Assembly: GCA_964438515.1 (NCBI GenBank) | Contig: CAYTLK010000008.1 | Span: 7,357-71,356 of the forward strand | Direction of reading: 5' to 3' | Length of the DNA: 64,000 nucleotides | Source of the DNA: RGIG3701 sp964438515 | GTDB lineage: Bacteria; Planctomycetota; Planctomycetia; Pirellulales; Thermoguttaceae | Shown: positions 16,734 to 25,655 of the stretch, piece by piece | Position numbering within the stretch: position 1 is the first letter of the stretch | How the letters are laid out: each line of letters opens with the position of its first letter | The notes under the pieces: model-generated | Told to the model about the DNA's origin: nothing | Seen by the model: only the letters and a program-made list of their open reading frames with translations | Database searches by the model: none | Position numbers and translations under genes: made by a program

Positions 16734-16761
16734 ATTATACCGAACTTTTCGCGAAAAGCAA
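16734..16761 (-). promoter_or_regulatory. Promoter with internal 14-bp palindrome before the aminopeptidase-acc cluster
   Basis: On the minus strand TTGCTT (16756-16761) and TATAAT (16734-16739) are 16 bases apart. A perfect 14-base palindrome, CTTTTCGCGAAAAG (16745-16758), covers the spacer and touches the -35, a good place for a repressor. It lies about 165 bases before the aminopeptidase start. Confidence 0.6.
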
Positions 16762-16851
16762 GGGGGAAAGCGATATTTTGAAAGATTTTTTAAAATCTTT
16801 TCGCAACGCTGAAAACGTCACTCCGAAAACACAACGCTCAAAAAACAAACA

Positions 16852-18249
16852 CTATTCAATCACGAACTCGTACGCTCCGAGCTTCATTTCACGCGCGGTT
16901 CCGTCCGGAAGCGACACGCTCGCCGTGACGTCTTTATTTCGTACATTAATCACAACGAACGTTTTTCTGTCTCCGAGGACGCGTTCGAACGAAATCACAT
17001 CGTCTTTTGCCGAATTTTCGAGCCAGACGATCGAACCCCCAGTGAGTTCCGGACGCGTTTTTCGAAGGTCCGCAAGTTTCTGAATGAGCGTCTGACGGCG
17101 CTGCGCCTCGTCGCTGGACGCATTCGGCCAATCGATTTTGCATCCATTTTTGCTTCCGAAAATGGAATGTCGGTTTTTGTCGCAGACTTCCTGACCGCAG
17201 TACAGCATCGGCGTCCCATCCATCGTAAAAATGAGCACGAGCATCGCATCGACGCCTTTTTCTCCCCATCGTTTTTCGATACGATTTGCGTAATCGTCGT
17301 TTGAAATGTCGTGATTGTCGATGTAATGAATGATTCGGTCGCCGCCGATCGGTCGCGCACGTTTGAAACTTTCTTTCATCTTCTGAAATTCCGCGGCAGA
17401 CGCCCCGCGGTCGCAAACGTTGCGCATCACGCTCGAAAACGGGAAACCGTAATTCAAATCCATCGCCCGGAGTTGGTCTTGCGTACGCGTTCCTTCGGAA
17501 AGCATCACGACTTCCGGATTCAGCTTTTCGAGTCTCACTCTCGCAGATTCCCAGAAATCGAGCGGAATTCCATCGCCGACGTCCAGCCGAAAACCATCGA
17601 CGCCGAAGTCGCGGACCCACATTTCCATGTTCTGAATCAGGTACTCACGCAGTTCCGCACACTCGAAATTCAGTCCCGGAAAGCACCAGGCGGCATTCAC
17701 GATGTTTCCGTCTTTGTCGCGTTTCACAAAATCGGGATGTTCCTTAATAAGTACGGCAGTCGGTCCGCAGTGCAGAAAAACCATGTCGAGCATCACGTGC
17801 AGCCCCAGTTTGTGCGCCGCCTCGACGTACGATTTCAGGTCCGCATCGGTTCCATATTCCGGATCGACGTGGTAGTAATCCTTCATTCTGTACGGATTAA
17901 GCGGACTTTGCATCCCAGACGCCTTCTGACGCGGACTCCAGTAACGTTCATCCATGTCGTCGTCGGCCACGAAAACCGGGCACAAATACACAATCGTCAC
18001 TCCCAGCGCCGCCAGATCCGGCAGTTTCGCCTCGGCGGCCTTCAACGTTCCTTCCGGAGTGTACGCGCGCGGGTTTATTTGGTACATAATACCTTCTGAA
18101 ATCCACTTGGGGGACGTTTTTGCTTTCTGTTCCGCAAGCGGCACCGTCGGTTGAGCTGCTGGTTGAGCTGTTCCTTGAGCTGTCGAAGTTTGTGCTTGTA
18201 GCGCGCCTGCAAGAAGCAAAAGAAATATCGAAAACAGTACTTTTTTCAT
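16852..18249 (-). CDS. Secreted GH13 alpha-amylase-type enzyme
   Basis: A 465-residue exported glycosidase of the alpha-amylase family. A signal peptide (MKKVLFSIFLLLLAGALQAQ) is followed by a low-complexity Thr/Gln/Ala/Pro stretch (21-45). The barrel has the usual conserved regions: nucleophile D223 in GFRLDVGD, acid/base E252 in VVMLSEG and the transition-state pair H313-D314 in YIDNHD. A short beta domain (FVVINVRNKDVTASVSLPDG) ends it. The start at 18249 was chosen for the signal peptide and AAGGAACT; the frame runs further upstream into intergenic DNA. It likely acts on alpha-glucans, but the subfamily is not clear. Confidence 0.88.
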   Translation of the reverse strand: MKKVLFSIFLLLLAGALQAQTSTAQGTAQPAAQPTVPLAEQKAKTSPKWISEGIMYQINPRAYTPEGTLKAAEAKLPDLAALGVTIVYLCPVFVADDDMDERYWSPRQKASGMQSPLNPYRMKDYYHVDPEYGTDADLKSYVEAAHKLGLHVMLDMVFLHCGPTAVLIKEHPDFVKRDKDGNIVNAAWCFPGLNFECAELREYLIQNMEMWVRDFGVDGFRLDVGDGIPLDFWESARVRLEKLNPEVVMLSEGTRTQDQLRAMDLNYGFPFSSVMRNVCDRGASAAEFQKMKESFKRARPIGGDRIIHYIDNHDISNDDYANRIEKRWGEKGVDAMLVLIFTMDGTPMLYCGQEVCDKNRHSIFGSKNGCKIDWPNASSDEAQRRQTLIQKLADLRKTRPELTGGSIVWLENSAKDDVISFERVLGDRKTFVVINVRNKDVTASVSLPDGTAREMKLGAYEFVIE

Positions 18250-18341
18250 AGAGTTCCTTTCCAGATAAAATTGGGATGAAAACAGGAGGGAAATTTTCCG
18301 AACGGAATTCACAGCGTTCAGGGACGCCGAGGCGCAGTATA

Positions 18342-18437
18342 CTCGTTCCACTTTAAAATTTCGCATTGGGCGGCGACTGCGACAGTCGTTTCTCGATAGA
18401 GTAACGACGGTGAAGCGAAAATTCAAAATGCGTCGGG
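18342..18437. mobile_element. Short MITE of the IS630-related family, 96 bp
   Basis: CTCGTTCCACTTTAAAATTTCGC (18342-18364) and the complement of 18415-18437 match at 16 of 23 positions. Both ends touch TA (18340-18341 and 18438-18439). Terminal bases follow the pattern of the ends at 7505 and 8532. It has no coding capacity. Confidence 0.6.
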
Positions 18438-18943
18438 TACAAAACGCGCGTGTTCCATTCTTCATTCTTCATTTTAACGAACGACTTCAAAAAATTCAAG
18501 GGGGCGACTCCGATTTTCTCAAAAAATATTATGATTTTCGGATTTTTATTCATATTAAAGCGGTGTAAAAAAAGGTGTAAATGGAGGGAAAAATCCCCCA
18601 TTTTTCGTGATTTTCTTTTTGGAAATCCAGGCGTATCGGGGAGGTTGCGACCTCTGAAAGAGATGGAAAAAACCCGCAAAAAACGGGGTCTGATGAGAGT
18701 TTCGGTCTTGGGAAAAAAGAATCGCCGTCCCTGGAAATATTTCAGGAAAATTTGGAATATTTTTTGGTATTTTTCTTGCAAACAAACTTTTGCGACACAT
18801 AATGAGATTTTCAATTCAGGCGGGAGTCCCATCTTAAAAAAATTTTATGTTTTTGTTCACTTTTCAATTTTATAGACGTTCCTTGTGCGTGCGTTTCGTA
18901 CGCAGTTTTTAGTAACCTTTTGAAGAAAGTCGGAGGAAGTATT
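18438..18943. other. Intergenic stretch without a recognised gene
   Basis: This AT-rich stretch has an open frame of 141 codons (18450-18875) that is basic, has no ribosome site and recalls no family. The only clear signal is the ribosome site GGAGG at 18932-18936 of the next gene. Confidence 0.5.
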
Positions 18944-21900
18944 ATGACAAGAAAAAATTTTTGGCCGCGTTTGTTCCAGCGCGAAACGAAAAAACGCGTT
19001 TCCCGGAAACGAGGGCTTTCACTCGAACTGCTTGAAAGCCGGCAGTTGCTGAGCGTCTCGCCGATTCAGGCCGGGGACGGTTCTTCTTACATTGTTGTGA
19101 ATTCGGAAGCGGACAGTTCGTCCTCTTCGGATGCGTACACAACGCTGCGCGAGGCGATTTCCTACGCAAATTCCAACAGTTCCGTATCGAACATTTATTT
19201 TGCCGACAACGTGGATTCCGTCAGTCTGACGTCGAACCAGCTTTCGGTTCAGGGAAGTTACGACATTCACGGCGACATCACCGCTTCCGGGACCGCTCGT
19301 GAAGAAGTGACGATCGCACGCAGCAGTTCCACTTCGAACGCATTTCGCATTTTCAACGTAGATGACGGAACGAACGCAATCCGAAATGTTACATTCACGG
19401 GCCTCACAATTACAAACGGTTTGCGGGCGAGCGACGGCGGCGGACTGCGAAATAACGAAAATTTGAAAATGGAAAATTGTATCGTCGAAAACAATACCGT
19501 GTACGCCGCACCTCAAACTGGCGCGATTACGGGTGAAGGCGGCGGAATTTTGAATTACGGTACGTTAAATCTGAACGATTCTATCCTCCGAAACAACACG
19601 ATTAACGTCACGTCAAACACTTCTGCAACTTCGAGAGGCGGCGGAATTATGAATGCGGGAACCCTCATTATTCAAGATTCCACACTTCAAGGAAACAATG
19701 CGGGTGCGAACATTTGTGTACAAGAAAACGAGGAAATACCCGCCGCCGCAACGTCTCAAAACGTAAAGTCTTACGGCGGAGCTATTTACAACGATTCCAA
19801 CGGAACGGTTCTGATTTCGTCATCAACGTTTACGACAAACAAAATCGGCTGTACGGGAGCGTCCAACGTCACGAAGCTCGGAGGAGCCGTATACAACTCG
19901 GCCAACGGAAAACTGGAAGTGGAAACGACGACGTTCGACGGAAACGGAAACGCACTGAATGGCGGTGCGATCGCGACTGCCGGCGACATTAATGTCGTGA
20001 ACTCCACATTTTTTCAAAACACAGCGCTCGATACGGGCGGCGCCATCTGGATGGCGGCAAGTTCGGTTTCAAATATCGTCGATTCGACTTTCTACGGGAA
20101 TCAGGGAAACGTAAACGGCGGAGCCATTGCGAACAGCGGAACAGCTTACGTCACGAACTCGCTTGTGATCGGGAATAAGAAGTGGGACTCAAGCGCCAAT
20201 GATTTGTATGCCGCCACGGGAAAAATCAATTTGATTTACTCGCTTTACGGAAAAAAATCGAACGCCGCACAAGGGAATTTCACGGAGATTCAATCCCTCC
20301 CAAATCAGACGTCGGCCGCGACTTTTGCGTCCACAACGCTTGAAGCGGACGGAACGATGAAGATTCTGGAGGATTCCAACGCCGCAGATTCCGGAACACT
20401 CATCGGAAAATTGGGAACAGATTTTTACTATTACGACATTTCAGGAACGGGAAATCTGTGGCGGTGTGTTCGGCAAAACGTTACGCAAACGTATGCTTTT
20501 GACGCCTCCGACACGACGACATACGGATTAAAAGCGACCGGAAAAACAACCGTCATTTACAAAACGGCTCAAAATCTGAACGTCTTGGGCGAACGCGCGA
20601 GCCGAGTAAGTTCCATCACGGAATTTTGCGCCGGGGCGTATGCTGTCAATCAGACCGAAACGCCTTCGACGGTCGTGACGACGCAGCTTGACGTCATGGA
20701 TCCGTTTGACGACCTCATTTCGCTGCGGGAAGCGATTGCGTATGCGGGCGGAAGTCTCGGAAATACCGTCACTTTCAGCGACACAATCAATTGGAGCGTC
20801 AATCCGATTCAGCTGGAATCTGGAACTTTATTTATCGATAAAAATTTAACCATTACGAGCGTCGATTCAGACGGCGATTTTCAGTTCGTCACAATCGACG
20901 GGCAGAGCGCGTCTCGTATTTTTACTGTCGATGATGGTACAACGTCCCAAATCGACGTGACGCTTGCAGGACTCACGCTCACGAATGGTTTCGCAAGCGC
21001 CTCGGGAAGCAGCGCAAGCGCAAGCGGCGGGGCCGTCTGGAATGCCGAAAACCTTCAAATTGAACAATGCACCCTTTCCAAAAACGAAGCTTCTGTTTCT
21101 GGTACAGGAACCATTTCGGCTTACGGCGGTGCCGTCTGGAGTTCTGGAAATCTGAACGTCAAAGACTCCGTGTTCACCGAAAACCTCACAACTGCGGATT
21201 CCGCAGGGGACGCGCTGAGTTACGGCGGTGCAATCTACAACAATAAAGGAACGGTTTCCCTCGAAAATACGATCTTTCTGGAGAATCAGTCGTCCGCAAA
21301 CGCCCAGTTCAACGTTTGGTCTGCAGGTGCGGGCGTCTACAATCAGCTCGGCGAGTTGACCGTTACGGACTGCATGATTTCCGAGAACCATGTTTCATCC
21401 AATTCCACCTCTGGAACCATCATTTTCGCAAACGGCGGCGGCATCCTCAACAATGATGGTGAAATTCAAATAAATCGTACATCTTTCGACTCCAACACGC
21501 TGGGATCTTCGAACACGCATGCGGTGCTGCTTGGCGCTGCGCTGCGCAACTACGAAGGGTCCGTCCTCATCGAAAACTCAACCTTCCAGAATCACAATAC
21601 GGCTAAACAGGGCGGCGCAATCTACAATTTGGGAGAGATGGCGATTTCGAACTCAACGTTCACGAGCAACAGTACATCGGAGGAAGGCGGAGCGGTTCTG
21701 AATGCGGCAGGGAAGACGCTTTCTATCTCCAATTCGACGATTTACAATAACGAGGCGGAAGTCGGCGCAGGAGTCGCAAATTACGGCGTCTTTTATGGTT
21801 CCAATCTCCTCGCGACGGGAAATCAGACGTCAAGCGGAACGAGTGACGACCTCTTCACCGCAACGGACACTGCCTGGCTCAATTACGTCCTTTACGGAAC

Positions 21901-24898
21901 CGTCTCGACGAACGGAACGGCCTCGTTTACGGAAAATCAAACGATTGCAAACGTCACACCCACACAGGTTTTCACGTCTCTGACGCCCACAACCGAAGGA
22001 CTGATGAAAATCAAAGCCGACTCGGCGGCGGCTCGGGACGGAACGCTTTTGGGACGGCTCGGAACGAACCTTTATTACTACGATGTGAAAGGAACCTCCG
22101 ACGTTTGGAAGTGTGTCGATGTGACGGTGACGCAGACGTATGCATTCGATGCGTCCGACACGGTAAATTACGGTCTCACGGAGTCGGGACTCACCACTAC
22201 GATTTTCAAAACGGCGCAGAATCTTGTCGGCGGTGTGCCGGCCAGTCGAGTGGACGTTTTGAACCTTTTCTGTGCCGGTGCGTACGCAACGACACCCGAA
22301 GAAATTCCCTCAACGATCGTAACAACGCAGCTTGACGTCATGGATCCGTTTGACGAACTCATTTCGCTGCGCGAGGCGATTGCGTATGCGGGCGGCGACC
22401 TCGGAAATACCATTACTTTCAGCGATACAATCGATTGGAGCGCCAATCCGATTCAGCTTGAACTCGGCGCACTCATTATCGATAAGGATTTAACAATATC
22501 GAGTGCCGATGCGTCCGGCGTCTTTCAGTCGATTACGATCGACGGGCAGGGCGCATCCCGCATTTTCACGGTGGATGATGGTACAACGTCCCAAATCGAC
22601 GTGACGCTTGCAGGATTCACGCTCACGAATGGGTCCGAGACGGTCGCGGGAAACGATGCAGCAGCACAGGGCGGAGCCGTCTGGAATGCGGAAAATCTTG
22701 TGCTGAACAGCATTCGTCTTTATGGAAACGAAGCGATTGCGGAAGGGGAAACGAGCGGAACTGCCGAAGGCGGAGCCGTCTGGAACTCCGGAACGCTTAC
22801 GATTCGCGACTCGTTCCTCGTGAGTAACGAAGCCGGGGCGTCCGCCGATGCAACAGGAACCGAAATTGCACAGGGCGGAGCGATTTTTAACGCAAACGGC
22901 GGGACGCTTTCGCTGACGAACAGCCTCACCGCAGGAAACCGAACGACTTCTTCCGGGGCCGCGGCCTCCGAAACGTCGCAGGGCGGCGCGCTCTTTAATG
23001 CGGGCGGAACCGTCACAAGCGTGAACAGCACGCTCGCCGGGAACGAAGCAGGGTCGGGAGGCGCGATTTATACGGAATCCGGCTCTACAACCCTCTACAA
23101 CACCATTGCAGCAAGCAATTACGCACAGGATGAGATTTTCGGAAACTATTCCGGGTCCAACAACCTCGTGACGGACGATTCGGCCGATTTGTTCGAAAAC
23201 CCGCTGCCGACGAATCAGAGCGACTGGACGGACGCACAGTGGGAAGCGTGGATTCCAGAAATCCAAACCGATTCGGACGCCGTGAATGCGGGAATCGAAA
23301 ATTCGGTGGTCGATGAAGCATTTTTCGGAACCCAAACTCCCGACTGGACGAACGTAAAAGACCCGTACGGGAATCAGAGAAAGGTGGACCTTCTGGATCT
23401 CGGCGTCTTTGCTGCGACGACTTTGGCGGCTCCCACCAATTTAACCGCAACCTCCGTCACTTCCTCGTCGATCGGTATTTCGTGGACCAACAACAGCACC
23501 GCTGCAACTTCAATTGTGGTTCAGTACCGCATGGCGAGCTCGGCGGCGTGGAACTCCGTGACGCTTCCAGCGTCTGCGGCCAGCACAACCATTTCGGGCC
23601 TCAATTCGGATACATACTACGAATTTCGAATCGTCGCGGCGGCGTCCGGTTACACGAGCGGAATCTCGGACGAACTGAAGGTTCAAACGACCACCGGCGC
23701 ACCCAGTATTTACCAGGAGGGAAACAATATTGTAATTTCGTTCAATATTCAAGGTGAGACGGGAAACAGTTACATTCTGAAGCTGAAAGCGGATTCCTGC
23801 TGCTGCACGAAAACGGTTCCCGTCACAACCGGTGCGAGCGGCAATCTGACGGCAGTTTTTTCGCGTTACATCCTCATTCCGGGAAAAGAATATTCGTATC
23901 AGCTTCTCGATCAGAATAACGTCAGTCTTGCAACGGGGACACTGACGGCCCGAAACCTTGTGCCGCCCTGTTTCTGCACGACTGCGGACAGCACAACGTC
24001 CTTCCTCGTCACGCCGAACCAGACGGACGCAAACACGACCGACTATATGATTTCGTATCGGACTTTTTCCGGCGGTCAGTGGACCTCTTGGACGTCGGAA
24101 GCGACGCTCGCCTCCCTCATTCAGGCGGGAACCGTCGTTGAAAACAGCGACGGAACTCTGAGCGTCCCGAATCTCACACCCGGCGCGACCGTACAGTTTA
24201 AGGTTTACGGGGCTGGAAGCTGGAACGACACGACGAACACACTCTATCTCAACACTCCGACCCAGATGCGGACCGTGGTTCTGAAGCAGCCGCAGCTTAT
24301 TTCAGCACCCGTCGTTTCGGTGAAAGCCGACAGTACAACTTCCGCGACGATTACGGTCAAAAACCTCAGTTCCCACGCCTCTGGAGTCACGTACAGCTAC
24401 CGTCAGTTCACGAATTCCCAGTGGGGAAGCTGGACCACTGACGTCACGACGAGCGACACGTCGATTGCGCTTGCCGGCCTCACTCCCGGCGCAACGATTC
24501 AGGTCAAACTGTTTGCACAGACGAGTGACGCAGCGGCTTGGAAATCCTCAATCCCAATCACTTACACGTGCGTTCTGAAACAGGTTCAGGCGCTGAAAAC
24601 CCCGGTTTACTACTTCAACACGTTCCTTAATAAAGTAACGACATTCGATCAGGATGCGAATGCGGCGACGTATTCCGTCCAGTACAAACTCACGACCGAT
24701 TCCGCGTGGCAGACCGTGCAGAAGACCGCCGCCGAACTCGCCGCAATGACGAATTCCAGCTGGCTGACCCTTCTTGGAGGAAGTTACACGACCCCGTACG
24801 TCACACTTCAGCTGAAGCTGCAGGCGCAGATTGGGACGAGCGACGTTTACAAAGATTCGATTGTTTTCGGAACAGCTTTCCTTCTGAAAACTGCGTGA
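18944..24898 (+). CDS. Giant beta-helix and FN3 surface protein
   Basis: A 1984-residue surface or secreted protein. The first 40 residues are very basic and contain LELLESRQLLS (27-37), the motif that starts many large planctomycete surface proteins. Three right-handed beta-helix modules follow, each opening with a TTLREAI or ISLREAI box (about residues 66, 592 and 1140) and rich in GGAIYN, GGAVWN and NSTF rungs. Modules two and three are copies offset by exactly 1644 bases (548 codons), ending in NLYYYD and FCAGAYA. An FN3 domain (about 1496-1590) and several beta-sandwich repeats with GSWTTDV/GQWTSWT wording close the protein. The ATG at 18944 follows GGAGG. Adhesion or glycan binding is inferred; no enzyme site is seen. 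No C-terminal anchor was found. Confidence 0.85.
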   Translation: MTRKNFWPRLFQRETKKRVSRKRGLSLELLESRQLLSVSPIQAGDGSSYIVVNSEADSSSSSDAYTTLREAISYANSNSSVSNIYFADNVDSVSLTSNQLSVQGSYDIHGDITASGTAREEVTIARSSSTSNAFRIFNVDDGTNAIRNVTFTGLTITNGLRASDGGGLRNNENLKMENCIVENNTVYAAPQTGAITGEGGGILNYGTLNLNDSILRNNTINVTSNTSATSRGGGIMNAGTLIIQDSTLQGNNAGANICVQENEEIPAAATSQNVKSYGGAIYNDSNGTVLISSSTFTTNKIGCTGASNVTKLGGAVYNSANGKLEVETTTFDGNGNALNGGAIATAGDINVVNSTFFQNTALDTGGAIWMAASSVSNIVDSTFYGNQGNVNGGAIANSGTAYVTNSLVIGNKKWDSSANDLYAATGKINLIYSLYGKKSNAAQGNFTEIQSLPNQTSAATFASTTLEADGTMKILEDSNAADSGTLIGKLGTDFYYYDISGTGNLWRCVRQNVTQTYAFDASDTTTYGLKATGKTTVIYKTAQNLNVLGERASRVSSITEFCAGAYAVNQTETPSTVVTTQLDVMDPFDDLISLREAIAYAGGSLGNTVTFSDTINWSVNPIQLESGTLFIDKNLTITSVDSDGDFQFVTIDGQSASRIFTVDDGTTSQIDVTLAGLTLTNGFASASGSSASASGGAVWNAENLQIEQCTLSKNEASVSGTGTISAYGGAVWSSGNLNVKDSVFTENLTTADSAGDALSYGGAIYNNKGTVSLENTIFLENQSSANAQFNVWSAGAGVYNQLGELTVTDCMISENHVSSNSTSGTIIFANGGGILNNDGEIQINRTSFDSNTLGSSNTHAVLLGAALRNYEGSVLIENSTFQNHNTAKQGGAIYNLGEMAISNSTFTSNSTSEEGGAVLNAAGKTLSISNSTIYNNEAEVGAGVANYGVFYGSNLLATGNQTSSGTSDDLFTATDTAWLNYVLYGTVSTNGTASFTENQTIANVTPTQVFTSLTPTTEGLMKIKADSAAARDGTLLGRLGTNLYYYDVKGTSDVWKCVDVTVTQTYAFDASDTVNYGLTESGLTTTIFKTAQNLVGGVPASRVDVLNLFCAGAYATTPEEIPSTIVTTQLDVMDPFDELISLREAIAYAGGDLGNTITFSDTIDWSANPIQLELGALIIDKDLTISSADASGVFQSITIDGQGASRIFTVDDGTTSQIDVTLAGFTLTNGSETVAGNDAAAQGGAVWNAENLVLNSIRLYGNEAIAEGETSGTAEGGAVWNSGTLTIRDSFLVSNEAGASADATGTEIAQGGAIFNANGGTLSLTNSLTAGNRTTSSGAAASETSQGGALFNAGGTVTSVNSTLAGNEAGSGGAIYTESGSTTLYNTIAASNYAQDEIFGNYSGSNNLVTDDSADLFENPLPTNQSDWTDAQWEAWIPEIQTDSDAVNAGIENSVVDEAFFGTQTPDWTNVKDPYGNQRKVDLLDLGVFAATTLAAPTNLTATSVTSSSIGISWTNNSTAATSIVVQYRMASSAAWNSVTLPASAASTTISGLNSDTYYEFRIVAAASGYTSGISDELKVQTTTGAPSIYQEGNNIVISFNIQGETGNSYILKLKADSCCCTKTVPVTTGASGNLTAVFSRYILIPGKEYSYQLLDQNNVSLATGTLTARNLVPPCFCTTADSTTSFLVTPNQTDANTTDYMISYRTFSGGQWTSWTSEATLASLIQAGTVVENSDGTLSVPNLTPGATVQFKVYGAGSWNDTTNTLYLNTPTQMRTVVLKQPQLISAPVVSVKADSTTSATITVKNLSSHASGVTYSYRQFTNSQWGSWTTDVTTSDTSIALAGLTPGATIQVKLFAQTSDAAAWKSSIPITYTCVLKQVQALKTPVYYFNTFLNKVTTFDQDANAATYSVQYKLTTDSAWQTVQKTAAELAAMTNSSWLTLLGGSYTTPYVTLQLKLQAQIGTSDVYKDSIVFGTAFLLKTA

Positions 24899-24954
24899 CG
24901 CGTCCCGTTTTTGACGTCAGAATAATGAAAAACGAAGGTTAAAACCTGAACCAG

Positions 24955-24990
24955 AGAGCGAAGCGTTTTTGAGTTTCGCTCTTTGATTCC
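24955..24990 (+). terminator. Hairpin terminator after the giant surface protein
   Basis: AGAGCGAA (24955-24962) pairs with TTCGCTCT (24975-24982), then TTGATTCCTTTC. It lies between convergent genes and could serve both. Confidence 0.55.
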
Positions 24991-25001
24991 TTTCGATATT
25001 T

Positions 25002-25325
25002 TCAGGCAGAAACTTCCAAAGGATCTTCAACTTCTGGAAAATCGTACGCCCATTCCGGAGCCACATCCACGCACTGCGTTTCGTCATAATTCCCCGCCAT
25101 ATCCCACGCCAGAGTCCCCAGCATGACCGTGCATCGAATTTTAAAAAACTCAAGATCTTGCAAAGGTTCAAAAACCGTTCCAGGCTGAATCGTCGCCTTC
25201 ATATCCACAAGATGAACCGTATCATCACTGAAATAAACATACACCTTGTAATCGTCCGTGGGAATCACCTGCAAAACACGAAGATGACTTCCGTCCCGAA
25301 ATCTGTCCAATGTCGTTTTTTTCAT
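25002..25325 (-). CDS. DUF2442 domain protein
   Basis: A 107-residue small cytoplasmic protein. KVYVYFSDDTVHLVDMKATI and GTVFEPLQDLEFFK followed by TLAWDMAGNYDETQCVDV match the DUF2442 pattern, in which a short beta sheet carries the motif FxDGxxxxxD and a TLAWDxxG segment. The biochemical role is unknown; such proteins are often coded singly or next to toxin-antitoxin-like DUF4160 genes, none of which is here. It has its own promoter and is convergent with the giant surface protein. Confidence 0.75.
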   Translation of the reverse strand: MKKTTLDRFRDGSHLRVLQVIPTDDYKVYVYFSDDTVHLVDMKATIQPGTVFEPLQDLEFFKIRCTVMLGTLAWDMAGNYDETQCVDVAPEWAYDFPEVEDPLEVSA

Positions 25326-25385
25326 TTTATTCTCCTAAAAACTCGCAGATTACAGGCATTTGGACTTTCTCCTTAAGTACAATCC

Positions 25386-25414
25386 ATTATAGATAAAATT
25401 CAATATTCTTTCAA
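25386..25414 (-). promoter_or_regulatory. Sigma-70 type promoter for the DUF2442 gene
   Basis: On the minus strand TTGAAA (25409-25414) and TATAAT (25386-25391) are 17 bases apart, about 60 bases before the ATG. The rest of the intergenic DNA to 25579 is AT-rich and shows no gene. Confidence 0.65.
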
Positions 25415-25579
25415 GGGGATGTGAGCGACAAATTTCGAAAAATTTCGTGTTTCTGAAAAAAATGAAAGAGAAAAATGAGTTTGTACAAATTCCTTAAATC
25501 TCCCATTTTATCCAAATGTCTCAAAGAGTCGTTTTTTGTGAAAAAATGAAAAAACTCGGACGGAGCTGCGGGCCGCCGC

Positions 25580-25606
25580 TTGACAAACGGGACGGGATTT
25601 TATAGA
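25580..25606 (+). promoter_or_regulatory. Probable promoter for the FGGY kinase gene
   Basis: A consensus TTGACA stands at 25580-25585 and TATAGA at 25601-25606. The 15-base spacing is short, so the exact -10 is uncertain (TAGAAC at 17 is an alternative). It lies about 50 bases before the ATG. Confidence 0.45.
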
Positions 25607-25655
25607 ACATAAGTCAGACGAAAATCGGAAATCGAATACGCGAAAGGATCTTACT

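Noticed and set aside
18450..18875. 141-codon open frame in intergenic DNA
   Set aside because: Basic, lacks a ribosome site and recalls no family; could be chance in AT-rich DNA.
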